Shown piece by piece: positions 51,501 to 63,658 of a DNA stretch of 64,000 nucleotides. The position numbers and the translations under genes are program-made. The stretch covers positions 32,040,579 through 32,104,578 of the forward strand of contig OY829542.1 of assembly GCA_963691705.1 (NCBI GenBank), written 5' to 3'. Every line of letters starts with the position of its first letter. Position 1 is the first letter of the stretch. This DNA comes from Viola odorata. Its lineage: Eukaryota > Streptophyta > Magnoliopsida > Malpighiales > Violaceae. The notes under the pieces were generated by a model. The model was not told the DNA's origin, ran no database searches, and saw only the letters and a list, made by a program, of their open reading frames with translations.

Positions 51501-51834
51501 TGGCGTGGCGTTCCTCATGGCTTGCCCGGCCTATCCGTGAGGTCTTCATGTGGATATGAGTGAGACCCCTCATGCTCGTATCATCTCCTCCCTCTTCAAA
51601 TGGATTCGTCCTCGAATCTGCGCGCTCCATTCCTATGCGAATGTCACACATAGTACCTACATAGGAGAGGTATGCATCAACACTATGGAAAAGGGTTGGA
51701 AAATAACGAAAAGGTAACTCAAAGCGATGTTGTGAAAATAAGTCTGTAGACATCAAAAGACAAAGAATTTTCCCCCATGGGCGAAGAGTAGGCTTGGGAA
51801 TTATTACATGAAATAACCCTAAACTACCCTTCAC
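48524..51834. repeat. Heptamer unit H1 (B-D-E-A'-F-C-A), 3,311 bp
   Basis: Monomer ends are B 48996, D 49469, E 49942, A' 50415, F 50888, C 51361 and A 51834. The right part (from about 50,830) matches H2 including rare changes: CGACTCTGCG near 51140 and AGTTTGTAGAC near 51268. The left part differs (TAGGCTTC near 49384, GAATAGATT near 49492). Confidence 0.9.
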
Positions 51835-54800
51835 TTAAGGCTTTGACCGCGGGCTTGAAGAGATTGGCTTGGAGAGCTAGCGCAAGGCCTCGGATGGCTT
51901 AGGCGCGGGGACTTCATGGGATGCTAGGGTTGGCACGCCTGGTGCGCGTATGTCTTCATGCTTTGCGAGGACTTGGCGCGGCGTTCCTCATGGCGTGCGC
52001 GGCCTATCCGTGAGGTCTTCACGTGGATACGAGTGAGAGCCCTCATCCTCGTATCATCTCCTCCCTATTAAAATGGATTCGTCCTTGAATCTGCACACTT
52101 CATTCCTTTGCGAATGTCACACAGAGTACCTACATCGGAGAGATATGCATCAGCACTATGGAAAAGGCTTGAAAAATAACTAAAAGGTAACTCAAAGCGA
52201 TGATGTGAAAATAAGTCTGTAGACTTCAAAAGACAAGGAATTTTCCCCCATGGGCAAAGAGTAGGCTTGGGAATTATTACATGAAATAACCCTAAGCTAC
52301 CCTTCACTTAAGGCCTTAACCGCGGGCTTGAAGAGATTGGCTTGGAGAGCCAGCGCAAGGCCTCGAATGGCTTAGGCGCGGGGACTTCATGGGATGATAG
52401 GGTTGGCACCCCTGGTGTGCGCATGTCTTCATGGTTTGCGAGGACTTGGCGTGGCATTCCTCATGGCTTGCGCGGTCTATCCGTGAGGTCTTCACGTGGA
52501 TACGAGTGAGAGCCCTCATGCTCGTATCATGTCCTCCATCTTAAAATGGATTCGTCATCGAATCTGCCCGCTCCATTCCTTTGCGAATGTCACACATAGT
52601 ACCTACATCGGAGAGATATGCATCAGCACTATGGAAAAGGGTTGGAAAATAACTAAAAGGTAACTCAAAGCGATGATGTGAAAATAAGTCTGTAGACTTC
52701 AAAAGACAAGGAATTTTCTCCCATGGGAAAAGAGTAGGCTTGGGAATTGTTAAATGAAATAACCCTAAACTACCCTTCACTTAAGGCCTTGACCGCGGGC
52801 TTGAAGAGATTGGCTTGGAGAGCTAGCGCAAGGCTTCGGATGGCTTAGGCGCGGGGACTTCATGGGATGCTAGGGTTGGCACGCCTGGTGCGCGCATGTC
52901 TTCATGGTTTGCGAGGACTTAGCGCGGCATTCCTCATGGCTTGCGCGGCTTGTCCGTGAGGTCTTCACGTGGATACGAGTGAGAGCCCTCATGCTCGTAT
53001 CATCTCCTCCATCTTAAAATGGATTCGTCCTCGAATCTGCGCGCTCCATTCCTTTGCGAATGTCACGCATAGTACCTACATCGGAGAGATATGCATCAGC
53101 ACTATGGAAAAGGGTTGGAAAATAACTAAAAGGTAACTCAAACCGATGTTGTGAAAATAAGTCCGTAGACATCAAAAGACAAGGAATTTTCTCCCATGGG
53201 AAAAGAATAGGCTTGGGAATTATTAAATGAAATATCCCTAAACTACCCTTCACTTAAGGCCTTGACCGTGGGCTTGAAGAGATTGGCTTGGAGACCTAGC
53301 GCAAGACCTCGGATTGCTTAGGCGCGGGGACTTCATGGGATGCTAGGGTTGGTACGCCTGGTGCGTCGTTGTCTTCATGGTTTGCGAGGACTTGGCGTGG
53401 CGTTCCTCATGGCTTGCCCGGCCTATCCGTGAGGTCTTCATGTGGATATGAGTGAGACCACTCATGCTCGTATCATCTCCTCCCTCTTCAAATGGATTCG
53501 TCCTCGAATCTACGCGCTCCATTCCTTTGCGAATGTCACACATAGTACCTACATAGGAGAGGTATGCATCAACACTATGGAAAAGGGTTGGAAAATAACG
53601 AAAAGGTAACTCAAAGCGATGATGTGAAAATAAGACTGTAGACTTCAAAAGACAAGGAATTTTCTCCCATGCGAGAAGAGTAGGCTTGGGAATTGTTAAA
53701 TGAAATAACCCTAAACTACCCTTCACTTAAGGCCTTGACCGCGGGCTTGAAGTGATTGGCTTGGAGAGCTAGCGCAAGACCTCGGATGGCTTAGGCGCGG
53801 GGACTTCATGGGATGCTAGGATTGGCACCCCTGGTGTGCGCATGTCTTCATGGTTTGCGAGGACTTGGCGTGGCATTCCTCATGGCTTGCGCGGTCTATC
53901 CGTGAGGTCTTCACGTGGATACGAGTGAGAGCCCTCATGCTCGTATCATGTCCTCCATCTTAAAATGGATTCGTCATCGAATCTGCCCGCTCCATTCCTT
54001 TGCGAATTTCACACATAGTACCTACATCGGAGAGATATGCATCAGCACTATGGAAATGGGTTGGAAAATAACTAAAAGGTAACTCAAAGCGATGATGTGA
54101 AAATAAGTCTGTAGACTTCAAAAGACAAGGAATTTTCCCCCATGGGCAAAGAGTAGGCTTGGGAATTATTACATGAAATAACCCTAAGCTACCCTTCACT
54201 TAAGGCCTTAACCGCGGGCTTGAAGAGATTGGCTTGGAGAGCTAGCGCAAGGCCTCGGATGGCTTAGGCGCGGGGACTTCATGGGATGCTAGGGTTGGCA
54301 CGCCTGGTGCGCGCATGTCTTCATGGTTTGCGAGGACTTGGCGCGGAGTTCCTCATGGCTTGCGCGACCTATCCGTGAGCTCTTCACGTGGATACGAGTG
54401 AGAGCCCTCATGCTCGTATCATCTCCTCCATCTTAAAATGGATTCGTCCTCGACTCTGCGCGCTCCATTCCTTTGCGAATCTCACGCATAGTACCTACAT
54501 CGGAGAGATATGCATCAGCACTATGGAAAAGGGTTGGAAAATAACTAAAAGGTAAGTCAAAGCGATGATGTGAAAATAAGTTTGTAGACTTCAAAAGACA
54601 AGGAATTTTCTCCCATGGGAGAAGAATAGGCTTGGGAATTATTACATGAAATATCCCTAAACTACCCTTCACTTAAGGCCTTGACCGCGGGCTTGAAGAG
54701 ATTGGCTTGGAGAGCTAGCGCAAGGCCTCGGATTGCTTAGGCGCGGGGACTTCATTGGATGCTAGGGTTGGCACGCCTGGTGCGTCGTCGTCTTCATGGT

Positions 54801-55145
54801 TTGCGAGGACTTGGCGTGGCGTTCCTCATGGCTTGCCCGGCCTATCCGTGAGGTCTTCATGTGGATATGAGTGAGACCCCTCATGCTCGTATCATCTCCT
54901 CCCTCTTCAAATGGATTCGTCCTCGAATCTGCGCGCTCCATTCCTATGCGAATGTCACACATAGTACCTACATAGGAGAGGTATGCATCAACACTATGGA
55001 AAAGGGTTGGAAAATAACGAAAAGGTAACTCAAAGCGATGTTGTGAAAATAAGTCTGTAGACATCAAAAGACAAAGAATTTTCCCCCATGGGCGAAGAGT
55101 AGGCTTGGGAATTATTACATGAAATAACCCTAAACTACCCTTCAC
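51835..55145. repeat. Heptamer unit H2, 3,311 bp
   Basis: It has the same monomer order as H1. Markers shared with H3 are GGCTTTGACC, CTCATCCTCG near 52043, AAGGCTTCGG near 52831, AACCGATG near 53142 and GAAGTGATTGG near 53750. Markers shared with H1 are CGACTCTGCG and AGTTTGTAGAC. Confidence 0.92.
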
Positions 55146-58100
55146 TTAAGGCTTTGACCGCGGGCTTGAAGAGATTGGCTTGGAGAGCTAGCGCAAGGCC
55201 TCGGATGGCTTAGGCGCGGGGACTTCATGGGATGCTAGGGTTGGCACGCCTGGTGCGCGTATGTCTTCATGCTTTGCGAGGACTTGGCGCGGCGTTCCTC
55301 ATGGCGTGCGCGGCCTATCCGTGAGGTCTTCACGTGGATACGAGTGAGAGCCCTCATCCTCGTATCATCTCCTCCCTATTAAAATGGATTCGTCCTTGAA
55401 TCTGCACACTTCATTCCTTTGCGAATGTCACACAGAGTACCTACATCGGAGAGATATGCATCAGCACTATGGAAAAGGCTTGAAAAATAACTAAAAGGTA
55501 ACTCAAAGCGATGATGTGAAAATAAGTCTGTAGACTTCAAAAGACAAGGAATTTTCCCCCATGGGCAAAGAGTAGGCTTGGGAATTATTACATGAAATAA
55601 CCCTAAGCTACCCTTCACTTAAGGCCTTAACCGCGGGCTTGAAGAGATTGGCTTGGAGAGCCAGCGCAAGGCCTCGAATGGCTTAGGCGCGGGGACTTCA
55701 TGGGATGATAGGGTTGGCACCCCTGGTGTGCGCATGTCTTCATGGTTTGCGAGGACTTGGCGTGGCATTCCTCATGGCTTGCGCGGTCTATCCGTGAGGT
55801 CTTCACGTGGATACGAGTGAGAGCCCTCATGCTCGTATCATGTCCTCCATCTTAAAATGGATTCGTCATCGAATCTGCCCGCTCCATTCCTTTGCGAATG
55901 TCACACATAGTACCTACATCGGAGAGATATGCATCAGCACTATGGAAAAGGGTTGGAAAATAACTAAAAGGTAACTCAAAGCGATGATGTGAAAATAAGT
56001 CTGTAGACTTCAAAAGACAAGGAATTTTCTCCCATGGGAAAAGAGTAGGCTTGGGAATTGTTAAATGAAATAACCCTAAACTACCCTTCACTTAAGGCCT
56101 TGACCGCGGGCTTGAAGAGATTGGCTTGGAGAGCTAGCGCAAGGCTTCGGATGGCTTAGGCGCGGGGACTTCATGGGATGCTAGGGTTGGCACGCCTGGT
56201 GCGCGCATGTCTTCATGGTTTGCGAGGACTTAGCGCGGCATTCCTCATGGCTTGCGCGGCTTGTCCGTGAGGTCTTCACGTGGATACGAGTGAGAGCCCT
56301 CATGCTCGTATCATCTCCTCCATCTTAAAATGGATTCGTCCTCGAATCTGCGCGCTCCATTCCTTTGCGAATGTCACGCATAGTACCTACATCGGAGAGA
56401 TATGCATCAGCACTATGGAAAAGGGTTGGAAAATAACTAAAAGGTAACTCAAACCGATGTTGTGAAAATAAGTCCGTAGACATCAAAAGACAAGGAATTT
56501 TCTCCCATGGGAAAAGAATAGGCTTGGGAATTATTAAATGAAATATCCCTAAACTACCCTTCACTTAAGGCCTTGACCGTGGGCTTGAAGAGATTGGCTT
56601 GGAGACCTAGCGCAAGACCTCGGATTGCTTAGGCGCGGGGACTTCATGGGATGCTAGGGTTGGTACGCCTGGTGCGTCGTTGTCTTCATGGTTTGCGAGG
56701 ACTTGGCGTGGCGTTCCTCATGGCTTGCCCGGCCTATCCGTGAGGTCTTCATGTGGATATGAGTGAGACCACTCATGCTCGTATCATCTCCTCCCTCTTC
56801 AAATGGATTCGTCCTCGAATCTACGCGCTCCATTCCTTTGCGAATGTCACACATAGTACCTACATAGGAGAGGTATGCATCAACACTATGGAAAAGGGTT
56901 GGAAAATAACGAAAAGGTAACTCAAAGCGATGATGTGAAAATAAGACTGTAGACTTCAAAAGACAAGGAATTTTCTCCCATGCGAGAAGAGTAGGCTTGG
57001 GAATTGTTAAATGAAATAACCCTAAACTACCCTTCACTTAAGGCCTTGACCGCGGGCTTGAAGTGATTGGCTTGGAGAGCTAGCGCAAGACCTCGGATGG
57101 CTTAGGCGCGGGGACTTCATGGGATGCTAGGATTGGCACCCCTGGTGTGCGCATGTCTTCATGGTTTGCGAGGACTTGGCGTGGCATTCCTCATGGCTTG
57201 CGCGGTCTATCCGTGAGGTCTTCACGTGGATACGAGTGAGAGCCCTCATGCTCGTATCATGTCCTCCATCTTAAAATGGATTCGTCATCGAATCTGCCCG
57301 CTCCATTCCTTTGCGAATTTCACACATAGTACCTACATCGGAGAGATATGCATCAGCACTATGGAAAAGGGTTGGAAAGTAACTAAAAGGTAACTCAAAG
57401 CGATGATGTGAAAATAAGTCTGTAGACTTCAAAAGACAAGGAATTTTCCCCCATGGGCAAAGAGTAGGCTTGGGAATTATTACATGAAATAACCCTAAGC
57501 TACCCTTCACTTAAGGCCTTAACCGCGGGCTTGAAGAGATTGGCTTGGAGAGCTAGCGCAAGGCCTCGGATGGCTTAGGCGCGGGGACTTCATGGGATGC
57601 TAGGGTTGGCACGCCTGGTGCGCGCATGTCTTCATGGTTTACGAGGACTTGGCGCGGAGTTCCTCATGGCTTGCGCGACCTATCCGTGAGCTCTTCACGT
57701 GGATACGAGTGAGAGCCCTCATGCTCGTATCATCTCCTCCATCTTAAAATGGATTCGTCCTCGAATCTGCGCGCTCCATTCCTTTGCGAATCTCACGCAT
57801 AGTACCTACATCGGAGAGATATGCATCAGCACTATGGAAAAGGGTTGGAAAATAACTAAAAGGTAAGTCAAAGCGATGATGTGAAAATAAGTCTGTAGAC
57901 TTCAAAAGACAAGGAATTTTCTCCCATGGGAGAAGAATAGGCTTGGGAATTATTACATGAAATATCCCTAAACTACCCTTCACTTAAGGCCTTGACCGCG
58001 GGCTTGAAGAGATTGGCTTGGAGAGCTAGCGCAAGGCCTCAGATTGCTTAGGCGCGGGGACTTCATTGGATGCTAGGGTTGGCACGCCTGGTGCGTCGTC

Positions 58101-58456
58101 GTCTTCATGGTTTGCGAGGACTTGGCGTGGCGTTCCTCATGGCTTGCCCGGCCTATCCGTGAGGTCTTCATGTGGATATGAGTGAGACCCCTCATGCTCG
58201 TATCATCTCCTCCCTCTTCAAATGGATTCGTCCTCGAATCTGCGCGCTCCATTCCTATGCGAATGTCACACATAGTACCTACATAGGAGAGGTATGCATC
58301 AACACTATGGAAAAGGGTTGGAAAATAACGAAAAGGTAACTCAAAGCGATGTTGTGAAAATAAGTCTGTAGACATCAAAAGACAAAGAATTTTCCCCCAT
58401 GGGCGAAGAGTAGGCTTGGGAATTATTACATGAAATAACCCTAAACTACCCTTCAC
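55146..58456. repeat. Heptamer unit H3, 3,311 bp
   Basis: It has the same order. It follows H2 closely to about 57,360, where F changes from GGAAATGGG to GGAAAAGGG. Its C and A then belong to another lineage (TTTACGAGG, CCTCAGATTG). Confidence 0.92.
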
Positions 58457-59875
58457 TTAAGGCTTTGACCGCGGGCTTGAAGAGATTGGCTTGGAGAGCT
58501 AGCGCAAGGCCACGGATGGCTTAGGCGCGGGGACTTCATGGGATGCTAGGGTTGGCACGCCTGGTGCGCGTATGTCTTCATGCTTTGCGAGGACTTGGCG
58601 CGGCGTTCCTCATGGCGTGCGCGGCCTATCCGTGAGGTCTTCACGTGGATACGAGTGAGAGCCCTCATGCTCGTATCATCTCCTCCCTATTAAAATGGAT
58701 TCGTCCTTGAATCTGCACACTTCATTCCTTTGCGAATGTCACACAGAGTACCTACATCGGAGAGATATGCATCAGCACAATGGAAAAGGCTTGAAAAATA
58801 ACTAAAAGGTAACTCAAAGCGATGATGTGAAAATAAGTCTGTAGACTTCAAAAGACAAGGAATTTTCCCCCATGGGCAAAGAGTAGGCTTGGGAATTATT
58901 ACATGAAATAACCCTAAGCTACCCTTCACTTAAGGCCTTAACCGCGGGCTTGAAGAGATTGGCTTGGAGAGCTAGCGCAAGGCCTCGAATGGCTTAGGCG
59001 CGGGGACTTCATGGGATGCTAGGGTTGGCACGCCTGGTGCGCGCATGTCTTCATGGTTTACGAGGACTTGGCGCGGAGTTCCTCATGGCTTGCGCGACCT
59101 ATCCGTGAGGTCTTCACGTGGATACGAGTGAGAGCCCTCATGCTCGTATCATCTCCTCCATCTTAAAATGGATTCGTCCTCGAATCTGCGCGCTCCATTC
59201 CTTTGCGAATCTCACGCATAGTACCTACATCGGAGAGATATGCATCAGCACTATGGAAAAGGGTTGGAAAATAACTAAAAGGTAAGTCAAAGCGATGATG
59301 TGAAAATAAGTCTGTAGACTTCAAAAGACAAGGAATTTTCTCCCATGGGAGAAGAATAGGCTTGGGACTTATTACATGAAATATCCCTAAACTACCCTTC
59401 ACTTAAGGCCTTGACCGCGGGCTTGAAGAGATTGGCTTGGAGAGCTAGCGCAAGGCCTCGGATTGCTTAGGCGCGGGGACTTCATTGGATGCTAGGGTTG
59501 GCACGCCTGGTGCGTCGTCGTCTTCATGGTTTGCGAGGACTTGGCGTGGCGTTCCTCATGGCTTGCCCGGCCTATCCGTGAGGTCTTCATGTGGATATGA
59601 GTGAGTCCCCTCATGCTCGTATCATCTCCTCCCTCTTCAAATGGATTTGTCCTCGAATCTGCGCGCTCCATTCCTATGCGAATGTCACACATAGTACCTA
59701 CATAGGAGAGGTATGCATCAACACTATGGAAAAGGGTTGGAAAATAAGGAAAAGGTAACTCAAAGCGATGTTGTGAAAATAAGTCTGTAGACATCAAAAG
59801 ACAAAGAATTTTCCCCCATGGGCGAAGAGTAGGCTTGGGAATTATTACATGAAATAACCCTAAACTACCCTTCAC
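58457..59875. repeat. Isolated trimer register (B-C-A) between heptamers
   Basis: Monomers are B (58457-58929), C (58930-59402) and A (59403-59875). With the preceding A (57984-58456) this gives A-B-C-A-B with no D-E-A'-F, which is the order of the left-hand array. C also shares GTGAGGTCTTC with the trimer array, whereas C copies in the first three heptamers have GTGAGCTCTTC. The A at 59403 has GTGAGTCCC, seen elsewhere only in trimer unit 3 and near 25850. Confidence 0.87.
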
Positions 59876-62800
59876 TTAAGGCCTTGACCGCGGGCTTGAA
59901 GAGATTGGCTTGGAGAGCTAGCGCAAGGCCTCGGATGGCTTAGGCGCGGGGACTTCATGGGATGCTAGGGTTGGCACGCCTGGTGCGCGTATGTCTTCAT
60001 GCTTTGCGAGGACTTGGCGCGGCGTTCCTTATGGCGTGCGCGGCCTATCCGTGAGGTCTTCACGTGGATACGAGTGAGAGCTCTCATGCTCGTATCATCT
60101 CCTCCCTATTAAAATGGATTCGTCCTTGAATCTGCACACTTCATTCCTTTGCGAATGTCACACAGAGTACCTACATCGGAGAGATATGCATCAACACTAT
60201 GGAAAAGGCTTGAAAAATAACTAAAAGGTAACTCAAAGCGATGATGTGAAAATAAGTCTGTAGACTTCAAAAGACAAGGAATTTTCCCCCATGGGCAAAG
60301 AGTAGGCTTGGGAATTATTACATGAAATAACCCTAAGCTACCCTTCACTTAAGGCCTTAACCGCGGGCTTGAAGAGATTGGCTTGGAGAGCCAGCGTAAG
60401 GCCTCGAATGGCTTAGGCGCGGGGACTTCATGGGATGATAGGGTTGGCACCCTTGGTGTGCGCATGTCTTCATGGTTTGTGAGGACTTGGCATGGCATTC
60501 CTCATGGCTTGCGCGGTCTATCCGTGAGGTCTTCACGTGGATACGAGTGAGAGCCCTCATGCTCGTATCATGTCCTCCATCTTAAAATGGATTCGTCATC
60601 GAATCTGCCCGCTCCATTCCTTTGCGAATGTCACACATAGTACCTACATCGGAGAGATATGCATCAGCACTATGGAAAAGGGTTGGAAAATAACTAAAAG
60701 GTAACTCAAAGCGATGATGTGAAAATAAGTCTGTAGACTTCAAAAGACAAGGAATTTTCTCCCATGGGAAAAGAGTAGGCTTGGGAATTGTTAAATGAAA
60801 TAACCCTAAACTACCCTTCACTTAAGGCCTTGACCGCGGGCTTGAAGAGATTGGCTTGGAGAGCTAGCGCAAGGCCTCGGATGGCTTAGGCGCGGGGACT
60901 TCATGGGATGCTAGGGTTGGCACGCCTGGTGCGCGCATGTCTTCATGGTTTGCGAGGACTTAGCGCGGCATTCCTCATGGCTTGCGCGGCTTGTCCGTGA
61001 GGTCTTCACGTGGATACGAGTGAGAGCCCTCATGCTCGTATCATCTCCTCCATCTTAAAATGGATTCGTCCTCGAATCTGCGCGCTCCATTCCTTTGCGA
61101 ATGTCACGCATAGTACCTACATCGGAGAGATATGCATCAGCACTATGGAAAAGGGTTGGAAAATAACTAAAAGGTAACTCAAAGCGATGTTGTGAAAATA
61201 AGTCCGTAGACATCAAAAGACAAGGAATTTTCTCCCATGGGAAAAGAATAGGCTTGGGAATTATTAAATGAAATATCCCTAAACTACCCTTCACTTAAGG
61301 CCTTGACCGTGGGCTTGAAGAGATTGGCTTGGAGACCTAGCGCAAGACCTCGGATTGCTTAGGCGCGGGGACTTCATGGGATGCTAGGGTTGGTACGCCT
61401 GGTGCGTCGTTGTCTTCATGGTTTGCGAGGACTTGGCGTGGCGTTCCTCATGGCTTGCCCGGCATATCCGTGAGGTCTTCATGTGGATATGAGTGAGACC
61501 ACTCATGCTCGTATCATCTCCTCCCTCTTCAAATGGATTCGTCCTCGAATCTACGCGCTCCATTCCTTTGCGAATGTCACACATAGTACCTACATAGGAG
61601 AGGTATGCATCAACACTATGGAAAAGGGTTGGAAAATAACGAAAAGGTAACTCAAAGCGATGATGTGAAAATAAGACTGTAGACTTCAAAAGACAAGGAA
61701 TTTTCTTCCATGCGAGAAGAGTAGGCTTGGGAATTGTTAAATGAAATAACCCTAAACTACCCTTCACTTAAGGCCTTGACCGGGGGCTTGAAGAGATTGG
61801 CTTGGAGAGCTAGCGCAAGACCTCGGATGGCTTAGGCGCGGGGACTTCATGGGATGCTAGGATTGGCACCCCTGGTGTGCGCATGTCTTCATGGTTTGCG
61901 AGGACTTGGCGTGGCATTCCTCATGGCTTGCGCGGTCTATCCGTGAGGTCTTCACGTGGATACGAGTGAGAGCCCTCATGCTCGTATCATGTCCTCCATC
62001 TTAAAATGGATTCGTCATCGAATCTGCCCGCTCCATTCCTTTGCGAATTTCACACATAGTACCTACATCGGAGAGATATGCATCAGCACTATGGAAAAGG
62101 GTTGGAAAATAACTAAAAGGTAACTCAAAGCGATGATGTGAAAATAAGTCTGTAGACTTCAAAAGACAAGGAATTTTCTCCCATGGGAAAAGAGTAGGCT
62201 TGGGAATTGTTAAATGAAATAACCCTAAACTACCCTTCACTTAAGGCCTTGACCGCGGGCTTGAAGAGATTGGCTTGGAGAGTTAGCGCAAGGCCTCGGA
62301 TGGCTTAGGCGCGGCGACTTCATGGGATGCTAGGGTTGGCACGCCTGGTGCGCGCATGTCTTCATGGTTTGCGAGGAGTTAGCGCGGCATTCCTCATGGC
62401 TTGCGCGGCTTATCCGTGAGGTCTTCACGTGGATACGAGTGAGAGCCCTCATGCTCGTATCATCTCCTCCATCTTAAAATGGATTCGTCCTCGAATCAGC
62501 GCGCTCCATTCCTTTGCGAATGTCACGCATAGTACCTACATCGGAGACATATGCATCAGCACTATGGAAAGGGTTGGAAATTAACTAAAAGCTAACTCAA
62601 AGCGATGTTGTGAAAATAAGTCCGTAGACATCAAAAGACAAGGAATTTTCTCCCATGCGAGAAGAGTAGCCTTGGGAATTGTTACATGAAATAACCCTGA
62701 ACTACCCTTCACTTAAGGCCTTGACCGTGGGCTTGAAGAGATTGGCTTGGAGAACTAGCGCAAGGCCTCGGATGGCTTAGGCGCGGGGACTTCATGGGAT

Positions 62801-63658
62801 GCTAGGGTTGGCACGCCTGGTGCGCGCATGTCTTCATGGTTTACGAGGACTTGGCGCGGAGTTCCTCATGCCTTGCGCGACCTATCCGTGAGGTCTTCAC
62901 GTGGATACGAGTGAGAGCCCTCATGCTCGTATCATCTCCTCCATCTTAAAATGGATTCATCCTCGAATCTGCGCGCTCCATTCCTTTGGGAATCTCACAC
63001 ATAGTACCTACATCGGAGAGATATGCATCAGCACTATGGAAAAGGGTTGGAAAATAACTAAAAGGTAAGTCAAAGCGATGATGTGACAATAAGTCTGTAG
63101 ACTTCAAAAGACAAGGAATTTTCTCCCATGGGAGAAGAATAGGCTTGGGAATTATTACATGAAATATCCCTAAACTACTCTTCACTTAAGGCCTTGACCG
63201 CGGGCTTGAAGAGATTGGCTTGGAGAGCTAGCGCAAGGCCTCAGATTGCTTAGGCGCGGGGACTTCATTGGATGCTAGGGTTGGCACGCCTGGTGCGTCG
63301 TCGTCTTCATGGTTTGCGAGGACTTGGCGTGGCGTTCCTCATGGCTTGCCCGGCCTATCCGTGAGGTCTTCATGTGGATATGAGTGAGACCCCTCATGCT
63401 CGTATCATCTCCTCCCTCTTCAAATGGATTCGTCCTCGAATCTGCGCGCTCCATTCCTATGCGAATGTCACACATAGTACCTACATAGGAGAGGTATGCA
63501 TCAACACTATGGAAAAGGGTTGGAAAATAACGAAAAGGTAACTCAAAGCGATGTTGTGAAAATAAGTCTGTAGACATCAAAAGACAAAGAATTTTCCCCC
63601 ATGGGCGAAGAGTAGGCTTGGGAATTATTACATGAAATAACCCTAAACTACCCTTCAC
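59876..63658. repeat. Eight-monomer variant heptamer H4 (3,783 bp)
   Basis: Monomer ends are B 60348, D 60821, E 61294, A' 61767, F/D chimera 62240, E-like/A' chimera 62712, C 63185 and A 63658. One extra monomer sits between A' and C. The chimera at 62241-62712 has many private changes (GGCGACTTC, GGAGTTAGC, GAATCAGCG, GAGACATATG, AGCTAACTC) and a 1-bp deletion near 62570, so it is among the most diverged monomers here. Confidence 0.83.
62561..62577. other. 1-bp deletion (GGAAAGGGTTGG)
   Basis: The A run before GGGTTGG has three bases instead of four. This is the last length change in the window. Confidence 0.85.
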
